A stretch of DNA of 64,000 nt, from NCBI RefSeq assembly GCF_036088315.1, contig NZ_CP107996.1:4671501-4735500 (forward strand), given 5' to 3'. The stretch is from Streptomyces sp. NBC_00344 (GTDB taxonomy: Bacteria; Actinomycetota; Actinomycetes; Streptomycetales; Streptomycetaceae). Below the pieces are notes generated by a model. That model saw nothing but the letters and a program-made list of their open reading frames with translations, was not told the DNA's origin and made no database searches. Shown piece after piece: positions 17,877 to 26,273 of this stretch. How positions within the stretch are numbered: position 1 is the first letter of the stretch; each line of letters begins with the position of its first letter. The position numbers were made by a program, and so were the translations under genes.

Positions 17877-18968
17877 CTAACCCGCGGCCGGAGCCTCCCC
17901 GCCGGCCGCCGGGCCCTCGTCGCCCGCGGTCTTCTCGCTGCTCCCGTTGCCGCCGGTGAATTTCCCGCGCAGCTTCCCGCCCAGATCTCCCGCGCCGCCG
18001 GCCAGGTCACCCACCAGCTTCATCAGCGGGTCCTTGCTGGTGCGCACGGTGTCGGCGTAGTGCGAAGCGGACTCCCGGAAGGAGTCCGAGACCGAGGTGT
18101 CCTTGTCCTCGTCGCGCCGCGGGTAGTGCCCGTCCATGATCCGCTGGTAATCCCGGCTCTCCGACCACTTCTTCAGCTCGGCGGCGCGGACCGTGGTGAA
18201 CGGGTGGGACCTGGGCAGCACATTGAGGATCTTGAGCACCGAGTCGCGCAGATCGCCCCCGGCCTCGTACTCCTCGGCCTGCTCCAGGAAGGCATCCACG
18301 TTCATCTCGTGCAGATGGTTACCGCCGGCGATCTTCATCAGGCCGCGCATCGACGCCCTGATGTCCTGGCCGACAAGCAGTCCGGCCCGGTCGGCGGACA
18401 GCTCGGACTTGCGGAACCACTCGCGCAGCGCCGTGACCAGCGCCATGATCGCGACATTGCCCAGCGGGATCCAGGCGACCTTCAGGGCGATGCCGGTGAG
18501 GAAGAGCAGTATCGTGCGGTACACCGAGTGCCCGGAGAGCGCATGGCCCACCTCATGGCCCACGACGGCGCGCATCTCCTCCTCGTCTAGCAGTTCGACG
18601 AGACCCGTGGTGACCACGATGATCGGCTCGTCCAGTCCGATGCACATGGCATTGGGCTGCGGGTTCTGCGTGACGTACATGGCGGGGACCTTCTCCAGGT
18701 CCAGGATGTAACAGGCGTCCCGCAGCATGATGTTGAGGTGGGAGAACTGGGCGTCACTCACCCGCACCGAGTCGGAGAGGAAGAGCAGCCGCAGACTGCG
18801 CTCCGGCAGCAGTCCGCTGAGCACCTTGAAGACCGTGTCGAAGCCGGTGAGCTTGCGCAGGGCCACCAGTGCGGAGCGGTCGGCCGGATGTTCGTACGCC
18901 CTCGAGGAAATGCCCTGGAAGCGCCTGCGCTGCCTGCTCGGCACCTTCTCTTGACTGCTGTCGGTCAT
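17877..18968 (-). CDS. M48-family membrane zinc metallopeptidase
   Basis: The 363-residue protein carries the zinc-protease motif His-Glu-x-x-His in [15 protein letters not shown] near residue 133, preceded by [13 protein letters not shown]. Hydrophobic segments at about 148-175 fit the HtpX/Ste24-type M48 family. A distal Glu in SELSADRAG near 190 is the likely third zinc ligand. The C-terminal tail is Gly/Ala-rich and acidic. The ATG at 18968 has GGGGGA 8 nt upstream; a long upstream open extension is rejected because it lacks family similarity and covers the opposite gene's region. A role in membrane-protein quality control is inferred from the family. Confidence 0.88.
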   Translation of the reverse strand: MTDSSQEKVPSRQRRRFQGISSRAYEHPADRSALVALRKLTGFDTVFKVLSGLLPERSLRLLFLSDSVRVSDAQFSHLNIMLRDACYILDLEKVPAMYVTQNPQPNAMCIGLDEPIIVVTTGLVELLDEEEMRAVVGHEVGHALSGHSVYRTILLFLTGIALKVAWIPLGNVAIMALVTALREWFRKSELSADRAGLLVGQDIRASMRGLMKIAGGNHLHEMNVDAFLEQAEEYEAGGDLRDSVLKILNVLPRSHPFTTVRAAELKKWSESRDYQRIMDGHYPRRDEDKDTSVSDSFRESASHYADTVRTSKDPLMKLVGDLAGGAGDLGGKLRGKFTGGNGSSEKTAGDEGPAAGGEAPAAG

Positions 18969-19084
18969 GAATGTGTCCCCCTGCCTTCTTGTCTTCGAGT
19001 CCCGGCTCGTCCCCCTGACGGGCCCCAGCGTATGCGGTGGGGCTACCGTGTGCCGGGGGCCAACACCGAGAAGGAGCACCCGCC

Positions 19085-19228
19085 ATGCCGGACACCACCA
19101 CTCTGCTCGCCGCTGCAACGGACCAGCAGGGGCCGGGCGATACGCTCCGGGTTCTGCTGGTTGTCCTGATCGTCGGGGCTGTCCTGCTCGGCTGGTTTCT
19201 GCTGCGCGGATATCGCAACAACGACTGA
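19085..19228 (+). CDS. Small single-pass membrane protein (47 aa)
   Basis: AAGGAG at 19071-19076 lies 8 nt before the ATG at 19085. The 47-residue product has a polar N-terminus, one hydrophobic segment (about 21-39: [20 protein letters not shown]) and a short basic/polar tail. It is one of two tiny membrane proteins between the divergent M48 protease gene and nadD. Function unknown. Confidence 0.65.
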   Translation: MPDTTTLLAAATDQQGPGDTLRVLLVVLIVGAVLLGWFLLRGYRNND

Positions 19229-19309
19229 GTCGGCGTGAGCGTGCCCAGGAGGCCCGCATACGATGTGCGCGAAGTCCCCGCTCCGACTCCCGGATAGGTC
19301 CAGCTGACC

Positions 19310-19474
19310 ATGAGCCTCCACAGCACCGCTTCGTCCCTGGCCACCCTCGCAGCCGAGGGCGGCGAGCACGGTGGCAACCACCCAAGCCTGAGCCCCTACC
19401 TCACCGGCGGCGGCGCGCTCTTCGCGCTGGTCCTGCTGCTGTGGATCACCACCCGTTTCAACCGCGACCGCTGA
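19310..19474 (+). CDS. Small single-pass membrane protein (54 aa)
   Basis: An ATG at 19310 opens 54 codons ending in TGA at 19472-19474. The N-terminal half is polar with a His/Gly cluster ([15 protein letters not shown]). A hydrophobic helix follows (about residues 32-46: [16 protein letters not shown]), then a basic end (RFNRDR). The ribosome site is poor. Codon usage has the strong G/C third-position bias of real Streptomyces genes, and it ends 47 nt before nadD. Function unknown. Confidence 0.6.
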   Translation: MSLHSTASSLATLAAEGGEHGGNHPSLSPYLTGGGALFALVLLLWITTRFNRDR

Positions 19475-19507
19475 TACCGGGTCGCAGACCGGTAGCCGGT
19501 GGGCCAG

Positions 19508-19513
19508 TAGGGT
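19508..19513 (+). promoter_or_regulatory. Candidate -10 box (TAGGGT) of nadD, leaderless or very short leader
   Basis: TAGGGT lies 8 nt before the nadD ATG. The same GTAGGG could instead act as a weak ribosome site, so the assignment is ambiguous. Confidence 0.35.
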
Positions 19514-19521
19514 CTGCACGC

Positions 19522-20118
19522 ATGGGAGAGCAGAAGCGGCGTCTCGGAGTGATGGGCGGGACATTCGACCCGATCCATCACGGACACCTGGTCGCGGCCA
19601 GTGAAGTGGCCTCGCATTTCCAGCTCGACGAGGTGGTGTTCGTACCGACGGGACAGCCGTGGCAGAAGAGCCACAAGGTGGTCTCTCCGGCCGAGGACCG
19701 CTATCTGATGACGGTCATCGCCACGGCGTCCAACCCGCAGTTCTCGGTGAGCCGGATCGACATCGACCGGGGCGGGCCGACGTACACCATCGACACCCTG
19801 CGGGATCTGCGCGACATCAACACCGACGCTGATCTCTTCTTCATCACCGGTGCCGACGCGCTGTCGCAGATCCTCACCTGGCGGAACGCGGATGAGCTGT
19901 TCGCCCTCTCCCACTTCATCGGCGTGACCAGGCCGGGGCACGTCCTGACGGATGACGGGCTGCCGGAGGGGGGTGTCTCCCTGGTGGAGGTACCGGCCCT
20001 GGCGATCTCGTCGACCGACTGCCGGGCCAGGGTCGAGCAGGGGGACCCGGTCTGGTACCTGGTCCCCGACGGTGTGGTGCGCTACATCGACAAGCGCCAG
20101 TTGTACCGCGGCGAATGA
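19522..20118 (+). CDS. nadD: Nicotinate-nucleotide adenylyltransferase
   Basis: Transfers AMP from ATP to nicotinate mononucleotide in NAD synthesis. The 198-residue protein opens with the nucleotidyltransferase motif [18 protein letters not shown] (contains H-x-G-H). It has [15 protein letters not shown] near residue 110 and the C-terminal ISSTDCRAR block that takes the place of the usual ISST-x-x-R motif. The ATG at 19522 gives the standard N-terminus. Followed by the LCP-type gene, rsfS and a phosphatase gene, the usual actinobacterial order. Confidence 0.95.
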   Translation: MGEQKRRLGVMGGTFDPIHHGHLVAASEVASHFQLDEVVFVPTGQPWQKSHKVVSPAEDRYLMTVIATASNPQFSVSRIDIDRGGPTYTIDTLRDLRDINTDADLFFITGADALSQILTWRNADELFALSHFIGVTRPGHVLTDDGLPEGGVSLVEVPALAISSTDCRARVEQGDPVWYLVPDGVVRYIDKRQLYRGE

Positions 20119-20137
20119 GCCGCGGAGAGGGGCACCG

Positions 20138-21841
20138 TTGAACGACCGACAGAATCCGTACGTCCAGTACGACCAGTACGGGCAGCCGATGCAGCTCGTG
20201 GGTTACGACGAGTACGGGCAGCCGGTGTACCAGCAGGTGCAGCCGCAGCAGCAGCCTCCGCAGTACGACGCGTACGGACAGTCGCAGCCGCCGCAGGGCT
20301 ACGGCTACGACCCGTATGCCCAGGAGCAGCCCCAGCAGCCCCAGCAGCACACCGATCATCAGCCGCAGACCGGACAGGGCTACGACTACGGCACCGGGCA
20401 GCAGCCCGCCGTGGACACCACGCAGCAGTGGATCCCGCAGCAGCCGCAGCCCCCGGGACAGCAGCCCCGGGGGCAGTCGCAGCCACCGGCCGGGCAGCAG
20501 CCGCAGTCCGGACCATCGGCGCCGCCGCAGCAGAGGCAGCCGCAGCGACCCGTGCCCGGGCCCCGGCGCCCGGCGTCCGGTGAGGACGACTACCGGACGG
20601 AGCAGTTCTCGTTCATCGAGGAGCCCGACGAGGACTCCGAGGACGTCATCGACTGGCTGAAGTTCACCGAGAGCCGTACCGAGCGGCGCGAGGAGGCCAG
20701 GCGGCGAGGCCGCAACCGGGTCGTCTCGCTCGTGGTGGTACTGGCCCTCGTGGTGGCCGGCGGGGTGGGCTACCTCTGGTACGCGGGCAAGCTGCCCGGT
20801 GTCTCGGGACCCGGCAGCGGGAACACCACCGCGGCCGGCGCCCAGCAGCGCAATGTGATCGCGGTCCACCTCCACAACACCGGGGCGGGCGGTACCTCCA
20901 CCGCGCTGCTGGTCGACAACGTCACCACCGGGCGGGGGACCACACTGCTGCTGCCCAACTCTCTCTCCGTGTCGAACGACGACGGCACCGCCACCACGCT
21001 CGGCAAATCGGTCGACGACGACGGATCGGACGGCACCAGGGACGCGCTCGGCACGCTGCTCGGTGACAGGATCGGCGGGACCTGGCGGCTGGACACTCCG
21101 TATCTGGAGAATCTGGTCGAGCTCGTCGGCAATATCGAGGTCGACACCGACACCGCCGTGCCCGGCGCCAAGAAGGGCTCCGCACCGCTGGTCACCAAGG
21201 GCCGGAACCGGACACTCAGCGGTCAGATGGCTGTGGCGTACGCCACCTATCGTGCGCCGGGAGAGCCCGAGACGCGGCAGCTGGTGCGGTTCGGGCAGGT
21301 CATGCAGGGCGTCCTGCGGAAGATCTCGGACGTTCCGCAGGCCGCGACGACGACCGTGCAGAATCTGGCGCAGGTCCTGGACCCCTCGCTCACCGACAAG
21401 GATCTGGGTGCCTCCCTGGCCAAGCTCGCGGCGCACGCCAAGAAGGGTGACTACCGGACCATGGTGCTGCCGGTGCAGGGCGATGGCTCGCTGAGTGAGA
21501 AGACCGGTACCAGTGTGGTCAAGGACGTGCTGGGCGGCTCGGTGAAGGCGCCGCAGCAGGGTGACGCGGTCCGGGTGGGCATCAGCGACGGCAGTGGCAG
21601 GAAGGGCGCGACGGAGTCCGCCCGGATCGCGCTGGTCAACGGCGGCTACGCGGTGACCGTCGGCACCGCCACGGCCGGCACGGCATCGTCGCAGGTCACC
21701 TATGGCGACGTGGCCCAGAAGGCGAAGGCGGACGAAGTGGCCAAGACGCTCGGACTGCCGACGGCGGCGGTACACAAGGGCAAGGCGGCGGCGAACTCCG
21801 ACGTCTCCGTGGTGCTCGGCCGGGATTACAAGGTCACGTAA
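20138..21841 (+). CDS. LytR-CpsA-Psr-like membrane protein with LytR_C domain
   Basis: The start is a TTG at 20138 with GGAGAGGGG 5 nt upstream; no ATG/GTG in frame is better placed. The first ~190 residues are Gln/Pro/Tyr/Gly-rich with repeated Y-D-x-Y-G-Q-P units. A transmembrane segment lies at about 196-218. The extracytoplasmic part has an LCP-like region (ALLVDNVTTGRGTTLLLPNS) and, at about 470-565, a LytR_C-type domain (VRVGISDGSGRKG, YAVTVGTA, VVLGRDYKV). LCP proteins attach wall glycopolymers to peptidoglycan. Here the LCP catalytic Arg/Asp set is not obvious, so it may be a degenerate or accessory member. As I recall, the S. coelicolor counterpart (PdtA) is linked to spore-wall glycopolymer. 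Confidence 0.75.
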   Translation: MNDRQNPYVQYDQYGQPMQLVGYDEYGQPVYQQVQPQQQPPQYDAYGQSQPPQGYGYDPYAQEQPQQPQQHTDHQPQTGQGYDYGTGQQPAVDTTQQWIPQQPQPPGQQPRGQSQPPAGQQPQSGPSAPPQQRQPQRPVPGPRRPASGEDDYRTEQFSFIEEPDEDSEDVIDWLKFTESRTERREEARRRGRNRVVSLVVVLALVVAGGVGYLWYAGKLPGVSGPGSGNTTAAGAQQRNVIAVHLHNTGAGGTSTALLVDNVTTGRGTTLLLPNSLSVSNDDGTATTLGKSVDDDGSDGTRDALGTLLGDRIGGTWRLDTPYLENLVELVGNIEVDTDTAVPGAKKGSAPLVTKGRNRTLSGQMAVAYATYRAPGEPETRQLVRFGQVMQGVLRKISDVPQAATTTVQNLAQVLDPSLTDKDLGASLAKLAAHAKKGDYRTMVLPVQGDGSLSEKTGTSVVKDVLGGSVKAPQQGDAVRVGISDGSGRKGATESARIALVNGGYAVTVGTATAGTASSQVTYGDVAQKAKADEVAKTLGLPTAAVHKGKAAANSDVSVVLGRDYKVT

Positions 21842-21909
21842 CGGTTTAGAGAGTGTCGGCGGTCCGTGAGACCCTAGGGATTTCACCGACCGCCGACGAA
21901 AGCCTGCTT

Positions 21910-22356
21910 GTGACCGCCACGGACCGCTCCATCGAGCTCATCAACGCCGCCGCTCAGGCGGCCGCCGACCGGCTCGCGCACGACATCACCGCGTACGACG
22001 TCAGCGATGTGCTGTCGATCACCGACGCCTTCCTGCTCGCATCGGCGCCCAACGACCGTCAGGTCAAGTCGATCGTCGACGAGATCGAGGAGCAGCTGAA
22101 CAAGAAGCTCGGCGCCAAGCCGGTGCGCCGGGAGGGCGACCGCGACGCCCGCTGGATCCTGCTCGACTACGTCGACATCGTCGTCCACGTCCAGCACAGC
22201 GAGGAGCGCGTGTACTACGCGCTGGAGCGGCTCTGGAAGGACTGCCCCGAGCTGCCGCTTCCCGAGGACGCCGTCAAGACCCGCGGCAAGGCCGAGGAGC
22301 ACGCGAGGCTCACCGGTGCGGAGAACGACACGGATCCGGACGGTGAGCTCAGCTGA
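21910..22356 (+). CDS. rsfS: Ribosome silencing factor RsfS (Iojap family)
   Basis: RsfS binds ribosomal protein L14 and blocks subunit joining during nutrient shortage. The 148-residue protein shows the family features: an N-terminal helix (SIELINAAAQAAADRL), YDVSDVLSITDAFLLASAPNDRQV near residues 35-55, and RDARWILLDYVDIVVHVQ near 80-98. The GTG at 21910 gives the usual start; a GTG at 21853 would add 19 residues without family similarity. The nadD-LCP-rsfS-phosphatase order supports the assignment. Confidence 0.93.
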   Translation: MTATDRSIELINAAAQAAADRLAHDITAYDVSDVLSITDAFLLASAPNDRQVKSIVDEIEEQLNKKLGAKPVRREGDRDARWILLDYVDIVVHVQHSEERVYYALERLWKDCPELPLPEDAVKTRGKAEEHARLTGAENDTDPDGELS

Positions 22357-22385
22357 ACGGCACCAAGGGCGGCCGGGGCCGCCGG

Positions 22386-23006
22386 GTGGTCCTCTGGCGG
22401 CACGGCCAGACGGCCTGGAATCTGGAGCGCCGCTTCCAGGGCAACACCGACATCGAGCTCACCGAGAACGGCGTCGGCCAGGCACGCCGTGCCGCCCGGC
22501 TGCTCGCCTCGCTGAAGCCGCACGCGATCATCGCATCCGATCTCGCACGCGCGGCGGCCACCGCCGGTGAGCTGGCCGCGATCACCGGTCTCGGCATCGC
22601 CCATGACTCCGCCCTGCGGGAGACCTACGCGGGCAGCTGGCAGGGGCTCACGCACGAGGAGATCCTGGCGCAGTACGGCGAGCAGTACACGGCGTGGAAG
22701 CGCGGTGAGCCGGTGCGGCGCGGGGGCGGGGAGCTGGAGACCGAGGTCGCTGACCGGGCCGCACCGGTGGTGCTGAAGCACGCCGACGAGCTGCCCGACG
22801 GCGGCACTCTGGTGGTGGTCAGCCACGGCGGCACCATCCGCACCACCATCGGCCGGCTGCTCGGGCTCGAGTCGCACCACTGGGAGGGCCTGGGCGGGCT
22901 CTCCAACTGCTGCTGGTCGGTGCTGGGCGAGGGCGAGCGCGGCTGGCGGCTGCTCGAGCACAATGCCGGGACCCTGCCGGAGCCGGTGCTCGGCGACGAC
23001 GACTGA
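22386..23006 (+). CDS. Histidine phosphatase family protein (phosphoglycerate mutase-like)
   Basis: The protein carries the phosphohistidine motif LWRHGQTAWN at the start (Arg-His-Gly), then AARLLASLKPHAIIASDLARAAATA, the acidic ETYAGSWQGL near residue 80, and the second-His motif VVSHGGTIRTTI near 140. Length is at least 206 residues. The annotated GTG at 22386 has no ribosome site and leaves only three residues before the catalytic block, so translation may really begin at the CTG at 22353, which overlaps the rsfS stop codon. Substrate unknown. Confidence 0.88.
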   Translation: MVLWRHGQTAWNLERRFQGNTDIELTENGVGQARRAARLLASLKPHAIIASDLARAAATAGELAAITGLGIAHDSALRETYAGSWQGLTHEEILAQYGEQYTAWKRGEPVRRGGGELETEVADRAAPVVLKHADELPDGGTLVVVSHGGTIRTTIGRLLGLESHHWEGLGGLSNCCWSVLGEGERGWRLLEHNAGTLPEPVLGDDD

Positions 23007-23118
23007 GCGCCGTGGCGGAGACCGCCGGGCGGATTTCACTTTCCGGCTGGTCGCAGGCTAAAGTTCTTCTTGTTCGCAGCACGGAGCCGCAGAGAATGCG
23101 GTGAACGCGGTGAACAGC

Positions 23119-23191
23119 GGGGCTATAGCTCAGTTGGTAGAGCGCCTGCATGGCATGCAGGAGGTCAGGAGTTCAATTCTCCTTAGCTCCA
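23119..23191 (+). tRNA. tRNA-Ala (anticodon GGC), copy 1
   Basis: A complete 73-nt cloverleaf: 7-bp acceptor stem (23119-23125 with 23184-23190) including the G3-U70 wobble recognised by alanyl-tRNA synthetase, D-arm, 5-bp anticodon stem with GGC, and T-arm with TTCAATT loop. CCA is not encoded. The copy at 24547-24619 is identical. Confidence 0.97.
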
Positions 23192-23198
23192 CATCCGG

Positions 23199-23226
23199 AA
23201 GTCCCGTCCCCATGGGGGCGGGACTT
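23199..23226 (+). terminator. Terminator of tRNA-Ala copy 1
   Basis: A 13-bp GC-rich stem with one G-T pair (23199-23211 with 23214-23226; the innermost pairs open to give a loop), followed by TTCTG, 8 nt after the tRNA. Confidence 0.8.
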
Positions 23227-23266
23227 TCTGCTGTCCGGTGTCCGGGCTTTCCGGGGCCTTGGGCCC

Positions 23267-23304
23267 GTGGTCCTGAACTGCTCATGTGGTCCTGCACTGC
23301 TCAT
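23267..23304. repeat. Two tandem 19-bp copies
   Basis: Adjacent 19-bp units (23267-23285 and 23286-23304) differ at one base. They lie in the decayed region between the two tRNA genes and look like a recent small duplication in DNA that is not under coding selection. Confidence 0.85.
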
Positions 23305-23402
23305 GACCGGAGCTTCTGGCATTCCTCCAGCAGTCGCGCCGATCGCGGTCTGCTCTTCGCCGGCCGGGGTGTACGCCGCGATCCGGCATCCCGGCATGCC
23401 GC

Positions 23403-24036
23403 GCCGTTTACTCCCTCACGTACGCCGTGCCGCTCGTCATCGGAGGCCGGCCCGGCGACGGGCGGCGCGGGCACCGCGCGATGTTCCTGACCGGGCTCGT
23501 GGTGTTCGCCGCTTCCTCGCTCCCCTGCGGAGTGGCAGGTGGCTCGGGGCAGTTGATCGCCTCCGCATGGTGCGGGGGGCGGGCTCGGCACTGATGATTC
23601 CGCGGGTTCTCCCACTGGTCCGGCGCACGGTCACCGGCGCCCTGGCAACGCACCCTGGTGCCCGCCGGATTCGGGCTGACCGCGCTCTCCCCGGTGGCGG
23701 GGGGGAGGAGTGCTGCCCGGAGCCGGCGACGGTGGCGCGGCCCTCTGCCCTGCCCCGGCCGGACTCGGCGCAGGTCGCTCGTGCCTCAGCCCCACGCTGG
23801 GCAGTGCGCCGGGCGGCGCGAGCCGGCGGGGCGCCGCCGACGCGAGCCGACTGCTGATGACCGTCACCCAACTCGGCGGTCTGCTGGGTGTCGCGGCCAC
23901 CGGCACACTCTTCGCCAATCGGCTCGACAGCCCGGCGGTGCACGCTTCCGGTCATGCACTGCCGGTGTGCGCCGTCGTGTTGGCGGCCGCCGCGAAGATC
24001 GGAGGTGCGGGCAGGCTCGTTCGCCGAGGTCGCTGA
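23403..24036 (+). pseudogene. MFS (DHA2 drug-efflux type) transporter remnant
   Basis: Pieces of an MFS exporter appear in order in different frames. Bases 23403-23597 encode YSLTYAVPLVIGGRPGDG and MFLTGLVVFAASSL, ending in a stop. The next frame resumes near 23570 with VRGAGSALMIPRVLPLVRRT. A later stretch (about 23840-24036) encodes LLMTVTQLGGLLGVAATGTLFA-type C-terminal helices. Frame changes and internal deletions have destroyed the roughly 450-500 codon gene; the first helices are missing. It lies between the identical tRNA-Ala genes. Confidence 0.8.
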
Positions 24037-24213
24037 CCCTCTTGCGGTGCCATGGCAGAATCGGAACGCCGGAGGGGGACGACGGCCCGAACGGGAGGGG
24101 AAAGCGCGATGCCCGCGAGCACGCTCGAGAGCGTCCATGTCCTCGTCGCCCCCACCCGCAGCGTCCGGGCCCCCTCCCAGTGCACGGCCTGCTGCCGCAG
24201 CTGGAGCTGACTG

Positions 24214-24447
24214 ATGGGTGCACACAGGAGGAAATGCGACTGGTGCGGCAGCGGTACGCCCATCGTCCGGGACATGGACCCGGTCAACGCGGACTACCAG
24301 TACTGGTGCGAGGAGTGCGCGCGGGCGCTGATCATAAAGGGCGATCCGATCGAGACGTACCGTGAGCTGGAAGGCGAGCCGATCTACGGGCGGCTCCTCG
24401 AAGATCACTGCACCCTCAAGCGCTTCTACTCCTTCGCCACCGCCTGA
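24214..24447 (+). CDS. Small zinc-ribbon-like protein
   Basis: A 77-residue protein with two Cys-x-x-Cys knuckles, CDWCGSG near residue 8 and CEECAR near 32, spaced to bind one zinc ion. The rest is polar/acidic (IETYRELEGEPIYGRLLEDH). GGAG at 24203-24206 lies 7 nt before the ATG at 24214. It is intact in a region where the neighbouring MFS gene has decayed, so it is probably under selection. No known function; a nucleic-acid or protein adaptor role would be a guess. Confidence 0.75.
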   Translation: MGAHRRKCDWCGSGTPIVRDMDPVNADYQYWCEECARALIIKGDPIETYRELEGEPIYGRLLEDHCTLKRFYSFATA

Positions 24448-24546
24448 CCCGCCGTCCCGCCCCGGAATGGATTTGGCGGAGCACCGGGGGGACCGTGTAA
24501 TGTTGGCGGAGCCGCAGGGGAGTCCCCCGCACATGGCACACAGCAC

Positions 24547-24619
24547 GGGGCTATAGCTCAGTTGGTAGAGCGCCTGCATGGCATGCAGGAGGTCAGGAGT
24601 TCAATTCTCCTTAGCTCCA
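24547..24619 (+). tRNA. tRNA-Ala (anticodon GGC), copy 2
   Basis: Identical over all 73 nt to the copy at 23119-23191, including the G3-U70 pair; CCA not encoded. Flanking sequences differ, so the duplication covers the tRNA and little else. Confidence 0.97.
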
Positions 24620-24628
24620 CAGTGAGAA

Positions 24629-24671
24629 ACAGAGAAGTGGGCCACCCGGTCAGGGTGGCCCACTTCTCTGT
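24629..24671. terminator. Strong hairpin after tRNA-Ala copy 2
   Basis: A perfect 19-bp stem (24629-24647 with 24653-24671) with a 5-nt loop, 9 nt after the tRNA and 24 nt before the stop of the convergent NuoF-like gene, so it can serve both. Confidence 0.88.
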
Positions 24672-24695
24672 GTCAGTGGACGGCCGGTCCGGCGC

Positions 24696-26273
24696 TCAAC
24701 TCCGGCCGCTGCCCAGCGCCTTGCGGTCACTGCCGGGCAGTGCCGGCCGTGCGGGCCGCTCCGCGGGCGGCTGCTCTATCCGGAGCGCGAGCGCCGGGCA
24801 CCGGCGAACGGCCCGCTGCGCACGCCCTCTCAGATGGATCGGTACCGAGGCGTCGGCGAGTGCGGGGTAGCCGTCGGCGCCCAGCCGGATCAGCTCGGGA
24901 ACGAGGTCGGCGCAGAGCCCGTGGCCCTGGCAGAGCGTCCAGTCGACGGCGAGCTTCTCACCGGTGGGCGCGGACTCCTCCGTGTATCCGGGCATCGGCA
25001 GCGGCAGCACACCCAGCGTCTCGCGCCCGCAGCCCCCGCCGAGCACATGGGCCGCCAGGTCGTCGGTGAACGCGGAGAGCGTGGAGGCGAAGAAGCGGGC
25101 CGAACCGTCGGGGTGCTTGCAGGCGCCTCTGCCGCGGACCGCCTGGGTCACTTCGCGCAGGGCCTCCAGGGCGGCGGGGCCGCCGCCGTTCAGCACATCG
25201 GAGAGGCCGCCGGCGGCGGCGGGAAGGCCCAGCTTGCAGGGGCCGCACTGGCCCGCGGTCTCGGCGGCCAGCCAGTTCGCCACGCGCAGTGATTCGCCCA
25301 ACGGGCAGGTGTCCTGGCTGATCGGCAGGATCGCGCCCGCGCCGAGCGACCCGCCGAGTGCGGCCAGCGACTCGCGGGAGACCGCGGCGTCATGGGCGGC
25401 TGCCGCGTCGATCCAGTTGCCGTGGTACCCGCCTGTCAGTACGCCCTGGGGGATCATCGGGGCGCCGGCCAGCTGCAGGACGTAGCGCAGCGGCACTCCG
25501 GTGGGCGCCTCCACGACCATCGGCCGGGCGACCGCACCGGAGATGGTGAGCAGCACGGTGCCCGGCTCGTTGTAGAGCCCGGTGTGACCGTAGCGGCGGG
25601 CGCCGATCCGGGCGCCGACGGCGAGCTGGGCGAAGGTCTCGGCGTTCGACAGCAGCGTGGGCGCACCGCCGACGCCCGACTCCGCGGCCCGGGTGCGGCG
25701 GCCCGGTGGCAGCGCGGGGCCGCCGTCCGCGGCGCGGATCAGAGAGGAGGCCTCACCGGAGACCATGCGCTCCGGGGTGCGGACGATCCGTGCCCGCAGC
25801 CGCTGCCCGCGCCGGTCGGAGAGACCGCGCTCGGCGAGGGCGGTGCGGATGGACGACTCCGTCGAATTGCGGGTGAGTCCGATGATCAGAGTGCGCGCAC
25901 CGAGCGCTTCCGCCGCCAGCAGGGCGCCGTCGAGCACCAGATGGGGGGCGCGGTTGAGCAGGACGGTGTCCTTGCGGCAGGCGGGTTCGCCCTCGCTGCC
26001 GTTGACGACGACAACAGGGCGCACCCCGCGTCGAATCGCCGATTTGGCCACCGCTCGCAGCTTCTGCCCGAAGGGGAAGCCCGCACCACCACGGCCTCTC
26101 AGCGATATCGCTTCTGCGAGCTCGGCGAGACGCTCGCCGTTCTGCGGTTCCAGCGGGCCGTGCACTTTCAGATGCATGGAGAGATCGAGGCGCTCCACCA
26201 GGTCGAAACCTGAGGTCAGCTGGGGAAGGCCGACCACTCGGACCTCGGGGACATCGGGGAGGGGGACGTTCAC
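24696..26273 (-). CDS. NuoF-like flavoprotein fused to a C-terminal 3Fe-4S-type ferredoxin
   Basis: The 525-residue protein resembles the 51-kDa NADH/FMN subunit of complex I: GRGGAGFPFGQKL near residue 59, a variant of the NAD-site block (NGSEGEPACRKDT for the usual DEGEPGTFKDR), VGGAPTLLSNAETFAQL, and a Cys-rich cluster AGQCGPCKLG with a later Cys in GACKHPDG. At the C-terminus (about 440-500), WTLCQGHGLCADLVPEL plus a third Cys in RRCPALAL fits a single-cluster 3Fe-4S ferredoxin. The GTG at 26273 follows AGGAG by 7 nt and overlaps the stop of the upstream gene (GTGA). With the upstream membrane protein it may move electrons between a soluble donor and the membrane; partners unknown. Confidence 0.82.
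   Translation of the reverse strand: MNVPLPDVPEVRVVGLPQLTSGFDLVERLDLSMHLKVHGPLEPQNGERLAELAEAISLRGRGGAGFPFGQKLRAVAKSAIRRGVRPVVVVNGSEGEPACRKDTVLLNRAPHLVLDGALLAAEALGARTLIIGLTRNSTESSIRTALAERGLSDRRGQRLRARIVRTPERMVSGEASSLIRAADGGPALPPGRRTRAAESGVGGAPTLLSNAETFAQLAVGARIGARRYGHTGLYNEPGTVLLTISGAVARPMVVEAPTGVPLRYVLQLAGAPMIPQGVLTGGYHGNWIDAAAAHDAAVSRESLAALGGSLGAGAILPISQDTCPLGESLRVANWLAAETAGQCGPCKLGLPAAAGGLSDVLNGGGPAALEALREVTQAVRGRGACKHPDGSARFFASTLSAFTDDLAAHVLGGGCGRETLGVLPLPMPGYTEESAPTGEKLAVDWTLCQGHGLCADLVPELIRLGADGYPALADASVPIHLRGRAQRAVRRCPALALRIEQPPAERPARPALPGSDRKALGSGRS

Noticed and set aside
23119..24619. Integrated mobile element bounded by tRNA-Ala copies
   Set aside because: No integrase, transposase or replication gene and no att core beyond the tRNA itself; left as a possibility only.
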